The notes beneath the pieces were generated by a model, which was given only the letters and a program-made list of their open reading frames with translations, was not told the origin of the DNA and did not search any database. Both the position numbers and the translations under genes were made by a program. Source: Cyclaneusma minus (Eukaryota > Ascomycota > Leotiomycetes > Marthamycetales > Marthamycetaceae). Taken from it: DNA of 64,000 nt. Shown here piece after piece: positions 48,755 to 59,174 of the stretch. Where the stretch lies: positions 275,798-339,797 of the forward strand of contig JAKZHN010000041.1 of NCBI GenBank assembly GCA_037179335.1, written 5' to 3'. The stretch's first letter is position 1. Each line of letters opens with the position of its first letter.

Positions 48755-50246
48755 TCACTCAACCTCCATAACCATCTTCCCACCCATGCTGAAGCCGGGC
48801 GCGACCTTGACGCTGTTCGCGAAGATACTGCCCAAGGGTCCCGCAAGCCATTCCTCAGGAACACCCATCTTGCTACCCTCCTTGCTGCTGACCCAACGGG
48901 TTGAAATCGCGCTCGGCTTTTGGGGCTCGTCGGATTCGGCGTTGCCGGTGTCGGTTAGGCCGTTGAGGTTGGCTCGGCGGGAGTTGGTTTTGGGAGCTTG
49001 CTTTTTGAGGAGCTTGTTGATGGTTTCCATCTGTTTAACGTGTTAGTTGCGAGGTGGTTGAGGTAACGGAAATGATGAGTGGGTCATATGGGTGAGGAAC
49101 GGATGAGCAAGGGGGATATAATGAACTAGGGGGGAGTATCTTTAACCGCGGGGGGGGGGGGGGGATCATATACCTTCTCTTCTTCGTTGCGCTTCTCGCT
49201 GAGGTTCTTTCTTCGGCGAGCCATTTCAGAACGGCGCATAGCGTGCTCCTCCGCTGTGAGATGCTTCTTTGTTTGCACTTCTATAAGATGATTAGCGGCC
49301 GACTCCCGGTTCAGCTTATAAATAACGAGTACTGACCATCCGGTAGCTTGAGTAAGTGATCGCTGCCAGTAGCCTCCATCTTGGCTCTTTGACGCACGGT
49401 GAGTTTCGACAGATCCGGTGTCGAGCCTCTGCTACCCATACCATCTTCATCGTCGCTGTCGAGACCTAGCTCGTCGTCGTCGTCTAATCCAACTTCCACC
49501 TCCACTTCTTCCTCGTCATCGCCTTCGGCATCCTCTTCGCCTCCTAAGTTCGACTGATCTCCCTCTTCCAGATCGCTGTCCATTTCAAGCTCAGAGAGCT
49601 CGTCGTCGTCATCATCGCTAACGTCTCGAGTAGCGGAAATACTTTCCTTTTCTTCCACTGGGAGCATGCGTGCGTTGCTGGCAGCCGGCTTGGCCTTGAG
49701 AACGGGTTTGGCAGCATGGCTCGGCTTCGAGAGCTTGATGACGGGTGGAGGGGGGTGAAGGTCCATGTCGATATCGCCCTCGGCGTCTTCGTCCTCTCCT
49801 TCGGCATCTTCTTCTTCGTCCTCCTCGTCCTCAACACTTTCACCCTCGGCATCCTCGTCGTCTTCCACATCGGGCATATCCTCATCCTCGCTTCCCGACT
49901 CGACAACGTAGCTCTTCTTCACATTGCGGCTCCTCTTTCCCTCAAGGATTTCTCCGCCTTCAAGACGTTCTCGACTGCTCAAAGAAATGGATGGCCTGGA
50001 ACCGCTCGCCTTGTGGGGGGCAGTGGCATCTCGGAGCTTGCTAGATGGGAGTTTCACTGTAAGCCGCATGGAAGGTGGCTGGGATGGTGATGAGGGAGGT
50101 TCTTTGGTCACACTTGCTGAGGCGGCTTCACCCCCACTCGCGGTACGGCGTGATCGTGCCATGCTTGGTTTGGTGTCAGCTCTTGCTTTGGTGTCCTTCA
50201 CAGCAGCAGCGGCACCGCGAGTACGTGTGCTACGACGAGGTGCCAT
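48755..50246 (-). CDS. ies2: INO80 complex subunit Ies2 (PAPA-1 domain)
   Basis: Exons 50246..49337, 49280..49174 and 49030..48755 encode 430 aa. A basic N-terminus (MAPRRSTRTRGAA) and a long acidic Asp/Glu centre (about 110-280) lead into the conserved PAPA-1 region: LTVRQRAKMEA, then RRSEMARRRKNLSEKR and EETINKLLKKQ-type sequence from the exon 2-3 junction. This matches Ies2/INO80B, a subunit of the INO80 chromatin remodeller that stimulates its ATPase and nucleosome sliding in the nucleus. The first intron uses a GTCAGT donor; the second uses GTATAT and contains a run of 15 G on the plus strand (49150-49164). Confidence 0.85.
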
Positions 50247-50636
50247 GTTGAGCTTCGTGGTGCTTGAAAAGAAGGAAGTATCTATTTTGCGAGGGGTGTA
50301 TTCCCTTGGGCGCTACAAACGAGCGTTGGAGAAGGGCAGAGGTGGTACAATGATGGCTTCGGAGAGGGGCGGCTTCAAAGATGTCTTGGGAGGCAGCAGC
50401 TGGCCAGGAAGTTACTGTGGAAGACCGACTTTGTCTTCAACTGGCTCCGGTGCTTCACACTGCAGGTAGCCGCACGCCGCTTACAGAATTGCGAAGAGCA
50501 TCCCGACAGGGCAAACGAAACAAGAAGTGTCGACAGCAGTCAGGAAAGGCAGTGCAGTCCCATGGCGGGCTGGATACGAGCAACACCATCCTTCCAATAC
50601 TTGGTCTCGACACAACACAGAAGTAAAGAGGTCTAC
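50247..50636. other. Intergenic/leader between ies2 and the 45-codon ORF
   Basis: It presumably holds the ies2 5' leader and promoter on the minus strand. Candidate splice acceptors for the upstream small ORF lie here, but none gives a recognisable protein. Confidence 0.4.
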
Positions 50637-50774
50637 TCACTTGGAATCAGCCGTGTGTACAGAACTGCGACGATGCTGGTCCGTTGCGGCCCAATCGATG
50701 GCTTCTTCGGGGCCTTCAGAATCGGTGCTGAGTCTCCTCAGTCGCTTAACGGGTCGCTCAGCCCTCGCCGACAT
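50637..50774 (-). CDS. Small ORF or first exon, 45 aa, basic, unrecognised
   Basis: A 45-codon reading frame starts MSARAERPVKRLRRLSTDSE and ends at TGA inside a good splice donor (AA|GTGAGT). It could be a complete micro-ORF, the first exon of an unresolved gene, or an upstream ORF in the ies2 leader. The Arg-rich RLRRLST segment resembles a nuclear-localisation or kinase-site stretch. The sequence lies head-to-head with pex14. I do not recognise a family, and low confidence reflects the lack of a supported second exon. Confidence 0.3.
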   Translation of the reverse strand: MSARAERPVKRLRRLSTDSEGPEEAIDWAATDQHRRSSVHTADSK

Positions 50775-51183
50775 GTTATCTCGGAGGCCAAAGTATGAAT
50801 GGGCGGATTCTGCTGGGGTTGGTTGCAGGCAAAGCTGGGCGGATGCTTGTGCAGGGGTAAAGTGTGTTTTGTGACGCCGTTCAGTCCTCTGACAGGTCGA
50901 TTTTGACAGAAACTCCAATCGAAGGCGATCTGCAATTTACGAAGTCCTCCAATAGCCCGACTAAGTGGCGACCCTTTCTTTGATGTCCGTATTTCGTGCT
51001 CTCGTGGTCTGAGAGTACTTGAGACGCGGTTTCCACGATTCGCGCTAGGACGGTAGAACTTCGGTCAATCACTCTGGAGCTCAAGCCGAGGCACATCATT
51101 CCCTTCCGACATACTCTGCTGTCGTCGATCCGAATTCAACATCGATTTGCGCCGACGAATGTGTAGTAGGATCTACTTGCAAA
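50775..51183. promoter_or_regulatory. Divergent promoter for pex14
   Basis: A 409-bp gap between the minus small ORF and the pex14 start. No distinctive elements are called. Confidence 0.35.
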
Positions 51184-52420
51184 ATGGGCGACCCACCGTC
51201 AGACGGCAGTAAAAAGTCCGGAATCCCTTCATGGCAGCTCAAGCAAGATGACGCCTCCAAAGCAGACCAAGCCAAACCTACAGACACCGAACAACCCGAT
51301 ACCGAGCCATCAAGCTCATCGAGATCGCCTGAACGAGCCGATCTTATAGTACAGGCGAAAAAGTGGATAGAAGCTGAGGATATACGAGATGCGCCAACAG
51401 ATAAGAAGATAGCCTTCTTGGAAGAGAAGGGATTGGAGAGCCGAGATATTCAACAGCTGCTAGGCGTTGAGCGGAATCGCAATGCCTCAAGCAATGACGC
51501 AAAGGTATGATAGGGGGGGAAACTGCGAGGAGTTTATTGTGCTGACAAGTTGAAAGGAACCGGCACAGTCGACAGACACCGAGACGCAAACCCGCGCACG
51601 ACAGGAAACTCCACGGCGACAAGAAGCTCCAGCACGTCAACAAGAAGCTCCAGCGGCCCCCATCTCTACCGTTCCCGCCCAACCTCCCCGAGACACTCCT
51701 CCTATTATAACATACCCCGAGTTCCTCACCAAGCCTGCCGAGCCAGCCCCCATAGTCACAGGCCGCCGGCTACTGACCGCTTTATACTTATTCGGTTCCG
51801 CATCGTTCCTCTGTTACGGGACCAGCAAGTATCTGATAAAGCCCATGGTCGAATCCCTCAATTCGTCACGGCACATGCTCGCCGAGACCGCACAATCAAA
51901 CCTAGACAACTTCGTGAACCGCCTCGAAAACCTAGTATCCGAAGTGCCCAAATCCGCAACTCAGCAAGCCTCCGAGAAAGAAGATCACGAAGACAGCGAC
52001 GAAGACCCCACAGAAATGTTCCATCGCGACATCGGCGTGCAGACTTCCTTACCAAACTCTCAAAGCAGTTCCCGGCCTGGCTCACCGGGCGCTGAGCAGA
52101 AGAAGAGTGCATTAGATGAGCATATGGGGCGTCTGGACGTTATCAAATCCCACACGCAAGAAATACTCGATATTTCTGTGAAAGAGAGGGAGAATATGGA
52201 AGAGATGTCAGGCTCGATCAAAGAGTTTCGCGACTATTTACAGAACATGGCTTTCTCGTCGCCGTCTTATGGGTATGGAAGTACCAACATGTTTGGCATG
52301 GCGTCTGGCAATAAGGACGGCGAGGACGAGATTGCGAAGGTCAAGGCGCAGATTAGGAGCGTGAAGGGCACGTTGCTGTCGGCAAGAAGCTTTCCTGGAG
52401 GCGTCGGCAGGGTCAGGTAA
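51184..52420 (+). CDS. pex14: Peroxisomal membrane protein Pex14
   Basis: Exons 51184..51504 and 51557..52420 (52-nt intron) encode 394 aa. Pex14 docks the Pex5 receptor at the peroxisome and forms part of the import pore. The N-terminal domain (about 51-95: RADLIVQAKKWIEAEDIR... with PTDKKIAFLEEKGL) is the Pex14_N fold that binds receptor WxxxF motifs. A proline-rich linker follows, then a hydrophobic segment at about 179-200 and a coiled-coil-like region near 200-330. The C-terminal part contains an acidic HEDSDEDPTE stretch. Pex33, a fungal Pex14-related docking factor, is the main alternative. Confidence 0.88.
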
Positions 52421-53392
52421 TTATCCGAAGGCATGTGGATGAAGATCTCGGGTTGATCTAGATCCGATGCCTCGTGGGGAAGGGACCAGGCTTATGGAGC
52501 TTATGGCGTTTTCGTGGGGGTTCATGAATATGCACGCTGGAGCTTCTAGACTCCAACACATCCTGGTCACGGGAAGAGGCGTTTCAGATATCTGCAATGG
52601 GAACGTGAAGTGAAGATGAAGCAGGGTATTTCATCGTCGGTTGTATTGGGTAGCGCAACTCTCATCTCGCTACTTCGGCTGCTCCAATTAGTAGGAGTAA
52701 TATAGGATCAGTTCATGAGGTGAGCTTTTAACGGGAGCTGGATGATCACCCAAAAGAGTCGTCCGAACCAGTCGAAAAGATCAGTTGAAACGTAGACTGT
52801 TGCAAGTCCCTTCAGCCTTCCGGAAGTCCTTGATAAGCGACGTTACGCATATCTTTAGAGCCACAGAACGGTACGTCTGAGGGTTGAGACAGACCCGAGC
52901 CTTCGGAGCATTTTAGGTTGCGAGCGAAGAATGCAAACACTTCTATATACAGCCAATGTGATGGCGGAATCACAGTCTAGAAGTCGCTCATAGCAAGACC
53001 TGTGTCCAAGAATAGCAGATTCCAGCATTCCCATCCGCCGTTGCGGCACACCCTCAATTACTGGATCTGGACGCCAACGGGAATCCTCGTCTTGGCATCG
53101 CAAGCCCCCTGCTGCAGATCCCGCTGCCGAGACAACAAAAATCCGGGGTAAAAAGTGGGATTCACAGATTTTCCCATCATGTGTGGTCAGGCCATCACGC
53201 ATCGCCGTTGCCATTTCCAACTGACATCACATTAACTTTGGCGGGGAGTGCCTTCTGCCGGCACAGCTCGTCGTTAGCCTGTTTAACAATCGCCAGCACC
53301 GTGTTCTCCGTTTGCTTGTTTCGTCGCCTTCGCCATCGCCAGCATTTCTTTTCGGCCCATTCATCCCCGAACATCGTTTCTCCACATTCCCA
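52421..53392. other. Intergenic between pex14 and the Gag1-like gene
   Basis: Holds the pex14 3' end and the next promoter. A minus ORF (52855-53220) has no recognisable domain or splice context and is rejected. Nothing else is seen. Confidence 0.5.
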
Positions 53393-55179
53393 ATGTCGCC
53401 AGATGCTGTAGACGCCGGAGCCCCGACTCGCTCGCCAACCGGCTCTGCTGCAACCGCTGATCAAGCTGCTGATCAGGATGCAGCGGAGACTTGGTCGCAG
53501 GGAGCGGTGCCACTGCATGAGCAAGGTCCAGACTACCGGCAGCCCACCTCAGCTAGCCCCAATCCAGCCTCCCACGAGGTCCCCGACATGGTTAGCAACA
53601 TCAATCAAGTCCCCAATGCTCAAATCCCGCCACTGCCAACTGGCGCCGGCGAAGTCAATACATCTTCAGTCAGTGACGAGAGTCTGACAAGCGACCCGCC
53701 TGCTATTACATCCGGGCCCGACGGTGCCCCGGCGTCGTCACCAGAACATCTTCAAGGTTCGTTGCCAATACGTGTTACCGCTTGACTGCTGCTTAGCTCG
53801 CGTGGCCAAACCCCTGCTACTTCTTGCGACCGCACAAAGTGGACTGACACTGTGGAACAGTCGAGTCGTCTTCCAATATATCACCAGACCCGCTCGAGGC
53901 TTCCAATATCGCCAACAGCCTGCCTCCCTTCCAGCAAGACCCGTCTCTGCCGGGGGCACACGATACGCCTCAGAATCCCCAGACTATTGCTACCCCGCTC
54001 GGAGACCGCCCCGCAGGCGAGTCACAGGGCGACGAAGCGATGTTCTTCAGGAGGCGGGCTATGGCTAATACGCCCTCGAGTCCATACGACGCAGATCTGA
54101 CCAGCAAGGACAAGGTAAAAGGCAAGGAAGCCATACGTCGATATCTCCATGAGAAGATCAAGAATGACTGGACCTACGAATGGCCACAGCCAGCGCAGCC
54201 ATCAAGCAGCGAAGCCCCAGCTCCACCTCACTCACCGATCACAACTGCCCCAGACGAGGACCGCGTATGGAAGGAACGTGATGAGTGGATGAGCGAGCCA
54301 GATGTTTCGGATGATGAAAATGGTGTTACTCGCAACAGAGAAGACGAGATCTCTCCCTCGGATCCCTACCGCTTTGAAAGCCCTGACGCGGTAGGCGACT
54401 CGATCCAAGACCGCGAAAACGCAAGGAAGAAGCGCCGCCGAAAGCGCATTCTCCAAGAGATGTCCTGGAACGACGGCGTCGCCTGCTTCGTACACCGGCG
54501 AAATGCCTGGACCGGTGCTCGCCACGTCCCACCGACTCATAGGCGCAATCAGTCATCGCAAAACTTTTCGCGCCTAGATCTATACCGGGTCCGCTCCAGC
54601 GAATCCTCTAATGTTCCCAGTCCCCGACCAGATCACCGAAACAACCAAATCCCTCAAGAGGGTCTTTTGCCCAACGCAAGTATCGCTAGTATTGATATTG
54701 ACGCCGCCGCGGAGATGGTTACCCTGATACCTGTAGCGCCGCCCCTGCTGCCGCCGGCAAATCCAATGCGTCAGTCAATTAATCCACACAACTATCTCAT
54801 GATCTACGACAAAGTAATCATCCAAGGCCTGACGCCCGCATGTCCTATGAACCTTTCTGATGTCATCGGATCCTGCGTGAAAGGCTGGCAGAGGGACGGC
54901 GAATGGCCGCCTAAAGGCACGACGTCCGAAGCCTCTGCTAGGAGAAACACCGGTCCAAAACCAGCCAGAAGGAAACTGAGCTTGGCGGGCGTATTCGGTA
55001 GTCACAGGGAGAGAGCGGGAGCGAGGGCGGGAGAGAGAGCGGGGGAGGCTGCGGGTGGAAGTGGCAGCGGTCGAGCATTGATTGGTGGGGATGGGACGAC
55101 GGAGGTCGATAAGAGTGGACTGAGGAAGGGGATTCAGAAGGTTCTGGGGGGTTTGAGGAGGGATGGTGAAGCAGCCTGA
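53393..55179 (+). CDS. Gag1-like clamp domain protein (DUF4050)
   Basis: Exons 53393..53756 and 53861..55179 (104-nt intron, donor GTTCGT, acceptor AACAG) encode 560 aa; an in-frame upstream ATG at 53312 is an alternative start. The first 200 residues are disordered and rich in Pro, Ser and Asp. The conserved part comprises RRRKRILQEMSWNDGVACF and RRNAWTGARHV, plus YDKVIIQGLTPACPMNLSDV and CVKGWQRDGEWP, which match the Gag1-like clamp family (PF13259) named after a fission-yeast regulator of growth in nutrient limitation. Biochemical function of the family is poorly defined. The C-terminus has Ala/Gly/Arg-rich repeats. The name is unrelated to viral Gag. Confidence 0.75.
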
Positions 55180-57839
55180 CAGAGACTGCGTCCCATCTCT
55201 AAGAGGCTTTCTGCTACAGTAGGGAATGGGGTAATGGCGGTCTGGGAGGTGAATTACAGTGGGTATCGACGTGCGCGTGCGGTTTCAATGCATAGCTCAT
55301 TCTTCAGTGCTAAGAGCACAATCGACGAGGCGACTTTGGTTGACGGCTTCGTTGCGTCCGTTGCGGAGACTCATAGTCCTGTAGTGCCTCAGTTACAATA
55401 GCTGGGCGAGCCTCATCTGCACTATGGAGAGTCTTGGGTCTTCGTGGTGGTGTTTTGGCGTTTCTTAAGAGTTGTGGTCTGGCATTTTGTGCCCTTCAGC
55501 GTAGGCAGCATTGCCATGCATAAGTAGCATTAGTTTGGTCAGAATGAGTCAGAAACATCGTCTCTTTTTCATACCCGCTACTCCTGGCAGTTTCTGGCCT
55601 GTCATGTTGCGGTGGTACCAAGATCCTCTTGCTGAAATGTCTATCATTGAATGGCTGAAAACACCACTGAATGATGCCAACATTGCCGATACGTGATCTG
55701 GGTACCCAGTTGGCAGTTTTCCATTCTCCCTCATTGCACTTTCGGTTGTGAACAGCTGGAAATTTCACTGAATGATGCCTATCTCGCCATGACCTGGCTT
55801 GGACGCCATGTTTTACTGCTTTCTCATACTGTGTTGTTCTGTCATTTGCACTCTTACCCGTCATCATGGCTGGAATGTGTCTTGATCTTTGAGGAGCACC
55901 GAATGCCAGTATCTGTCGTCAGATATAAAAGAAGCCTGCCCTCCCTTGTCTCCACCACTTTTTTTTTCCTTGCTCAATATACCAACCTTTCACCAGCCCA
56001 TTTCTCTTCTGTCCTTACCGCAATCTTCTCACCCGGGGTAGGAAATTGTGGTTAAGCGGTGAGTGTGCTACTACTGCATGGCTTTTCTACCTACAGACTA
56101 GAGCCATGTACATTTATGCGACAAAAGTCATCACCCTCCTTCAGAATTCAGATGAGGAAATATAGGTTCCCAGTGATTGAGAACATCCCCAGTGCTTAAG
56201 AAGATTCGCAAATGTCAAAAATATCATCGAACATTCGGATTTCGGAATTTATCGCCATAAACCCAAGATATCCTCGGAGATTGAGAATGGGTGGTATTCT
56301 TGAAGAATAAGACGTTGCATTTAGGAAGGGGTTGAAGACTTTTGTTGTCCTATCGTACCAGTATGAGAAATATATCCACAAAACTACGACAACTATATTA
56401 TCAATGCCAACGCAATCTTTACTGTTGTCAGCTCGGGGTCTACACAACGACTCACTTTTTCCTCCACCTCCACTTCTTCCTCCACCTCCACTTCTTCCTT
56501 CCCTAGGTACCTATCTATACCCTACCAAAGCATCGCTTAACAAACTCCTTTTCCTCTGTTTCTACAACAAACCACGGCCGAAACAAAACAACAAGCAACC
56601 TAAGCGACCGACAAACACTTGGAACTTCGAGACCTCAATCCAAACTCTCGGACAACACACCATCAATGCCGCCATGTTCTCGTGCACCGCCATCGTCCTG
56701 CGATGCATCAGCTGCGGCGAGTCCCTCGGCCATCAAGGACTACAGATCTGCGCCCACGGACAAACCCAAATCCCTCGAGGTCGATTCGGGATGACTTGCC
56801 CCTTCTTCCGGTACAGACAGGCACCCCCGACCCCAGGTACGGAGCTGCAAAGATACTCTGTAGGATTTTCTTACCAACATTCCAACCACACAACGGGACA
56901 TCTACAGCTTCCCGAATGTCGGGAGATATGGCCTACACCGACATGCTTATACTAGGAGGTGGGAAGAGTAATTACATAATTGATTTGGCGCGTGGATTTC
57001 ACTCAGCAGAGGAGTACTCGCTGTTGTGAGGGATCATGGCCGCGGGGGAGTAACATGTGGATTAAGCGATAAACTGGGTATTGATATTGCGTGGTTTTCC
57101 GAGATCTACGATGCTCGATAGTTAATGATATAGGGGATAGAATCAATGGAATAGTAACAAAAACCTGTTGGTCCAACATTTGCTGCTGTTTACCTATTCA
57201 GGATTTGCAATGATTAATGAACATTGAGGTCTGAGGGAAGCCGGGGGTAAGGGGACAATATGGCTAACCCAACTAAGAAGAACGACACATCATGACACTC
57301 CGCGACTACTATGTCTAACAAAGTTGATTGAGGAATGAGGGAGGTAGATGTGCTTGAGTGTCTTGGTCAGGTCGAAGAGCTTTCTAAGCCTTGTATCTCA
57401 TCACAGGAGCTCTCCAAAGTCATCAAAGCAGAAAGCCAAATGCTCTCTCAATTCTCAGCAACCGTGAACTAGGGTTTCATCTCAGGTTATGACTTACTGG
57501 ATCTCAAATGGTACTAAAGTCCATCTGGCTGAGCACCTGCCGAGTGAGTGTCACCCCAGACCCCTCCGCGGCTGAACCACCGCATTCTCATTTCCATTTC
57601 TGATCGCTTGCCCTGTCACCAATGTAAACATCCGTCTGTTTCGCCGACATCCCCGAGCATTACACAAAATACCGCCTCACTTACATTTGTACCGGCACTT
57701 CAGGCACTTCAGGCACTTCTTAAAGAACCTCTTCTCTCCTCCCGTTACCTTATTTCCCACCACCAACTTCCATACCAACTCATAACTCCCAATCCCACAA
57801 ATTTCCAGAACCAAAGCTCACTACGATCCCACAACAACA
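55180..57839. other. 2.7-kb intergenic region
   Basis: Mostly non-coding. One plus ORF beginning at 56674 (MFSCTAIVLRCISCGESL, 93 codons, six cysteines in two CxxC-like pairs) is preceded by a long pyrimidine-rich stretch, so it could be a real small gene, but I cannot place it in a family. The rest shows no exon, RNA or transposon. Confidence 0.4.
56461..56496. repeat. Two-copy 18-bp tandem repeat
   Basis: The 18-bp unit CCTCCACCTCCACTTCTT is repeated exactly at 56461-56478 and 56479-56496. It belongs to a pyrimidine-rich stretch upstream of the ORF at 56674 and may be a promoter or leader feature of it. Confidence 0.7.
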
Positions 57840-58347
57840 ATGCCTACCCCATCTTTCTTCAATCCTCCCATGTCCATCACCCCCCTCTTTCTCGCAACAC
57901 TCACCTTCTTCTTCCTTCTCCCCATCACCCGCTTCGTCCAAGCCAACGACATCCCCTGCGTCGACTCGCAACATCTACTCTTCTGCTGTCCAAACTCCAA
58001 TTTCCTCTGCTCTGGCTACATAGCCTCCACCAATTGTACTTATCCCCATGTTCCCCATATTCCCCATGTTCCCCATGTATCCCCTTCCCAATTCCATCTT
58101 CCCAACTTCCCATGAAACTTCCCAACATTCCCCAGATCCCCAGTACCCAGCCGAAAAAACCATTAGGCTAACACTATCACCAAAAACCAGGCACCCTATC
58201 AACGCTCGTCCCAGCCTGCCACACCGGAAACACCAGCATTTGCTGTTCCGGCGTAAGCCCCATTTCCAGTTTCTCAATTTCCCCACTTCCCCTCCCCCCC
58301 TCCCACTTAAACATTTCACGATTCTTGGGCACATCATACAGACCTAG
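57840..58347 (+). CDS. Small secreted cysteine-rich protein, unrecognised
   Basis: Exons 57840..58035, 58191..58252 and 58342..58347 encode 87 aa. Residues 11-35 form a signal peptide or signal anchor (SITPLFLATLTFFFLLPITRF, cleavage probably after VQA). The mature part carries eight cysteines, arranged C, CC, C, C, C, CC. The first intron has a GGCTAAC branch site and CAG acceptor, giving ...STNCTLSTLVPACHTG. The last exon codes for one threonine and the stop, joined at CCSG. Such small Cys-rich secreted proteins include effectors, hydrophobin-like coat proteins and antimicrobial peptides; the cysteine order is not the canonical hydrophobin pattern. If the second intron is retained, the frame runs on 32 more codons. 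Confidence 0.5.
58041..58084. repeat. CCCCATGTT tandem repeat in intron
   Basis: About four degenerate copies of a 9-bp unit (CCCCATGTT, CCCCATATT, CCCCATGTT, CCCCATGTA) lie inside the first intron of the small secreted protein gene. The array is short and has no protein significance in the spliced form. Confidence 0.7.
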
Positions 58348-59174
58348 AATTGGGAAAAACCTAGTAGCCTAGATTGCTGATATTTTTAACTATCTCAAAT
58401 AGTCGAAATTTGGATTCATGACGGGCTGTGTGAATACGACTACGGGAGATGCTTTGAGCCCGCCGGAGACATGTACTAGGTTGTGGGGACTGTAGGAACG
58501 TGAGTGCGAAAGGTGTGGCAAATCTACTGGCTCGTTTTGTGGCATTTTTGTAATGATGGAAGACGAGAGTGGAAGAGAAAAATGCGAGACTGCAGACAGG
58601 GGTTTTGCCGAGAAGAGAGCAGAGAGGCTGTTTGACAGTTGGACAGTTGGAAGATGGGCATTGGGCAGGTCTTGGACTCTTCAACTCTTGTGGACTTGGC
58701 TGTTGGTAGATGATGGACTACTAGGGGTCGGGTTCATATTGGAGAATGGCATAGACTCACAAGTAACAACCATCACATTCCAAAACACTCACGGTATGAA
58801 AGAGCCCAACTTGCTTCGCTACAAAATATTGCTAGTACCCTACTGAGTATCAAGTCTGCTCGAGCTTAAGAGACTTCGAAAAGCAAAGCTAGTTAAACCT
58901 ATCGCAAAGCCTCGCAAAGTGTACCAAATACATTGGAAATTCTTGCAAAAGCCATGTAAAAACTTGCCGCTCAACGCCGAATGCAGATGATGGATGTACA
59001 ATGTTTGCTCCATCAGTGGACCCAAAGGTCAAGATATGCCAACGCCGCGGCTATGCATACATAAAAACAGCGCCTCGCCATCTTCCCTTTCCGTTTAATA
59101 GTTCAACTCGTGCCCACTCCCTCTAAAGTCCGCATATCCAGCAAACAGTCTCCGTGCTATGGCTCGTTTCCGAT
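58348..59174. other. Intergenic, nothing recognised
   Basis: Region between the small secreted gene and the PFK-2 gene 3' end. ORFs on both strands have no domain support. Confidence 0.5.

Noticed and set aside
52855..53220. Minus ORF of 121 codons
   Set aside because: No domain or splice context and ambiguous composition; a chance frame between two real genes.
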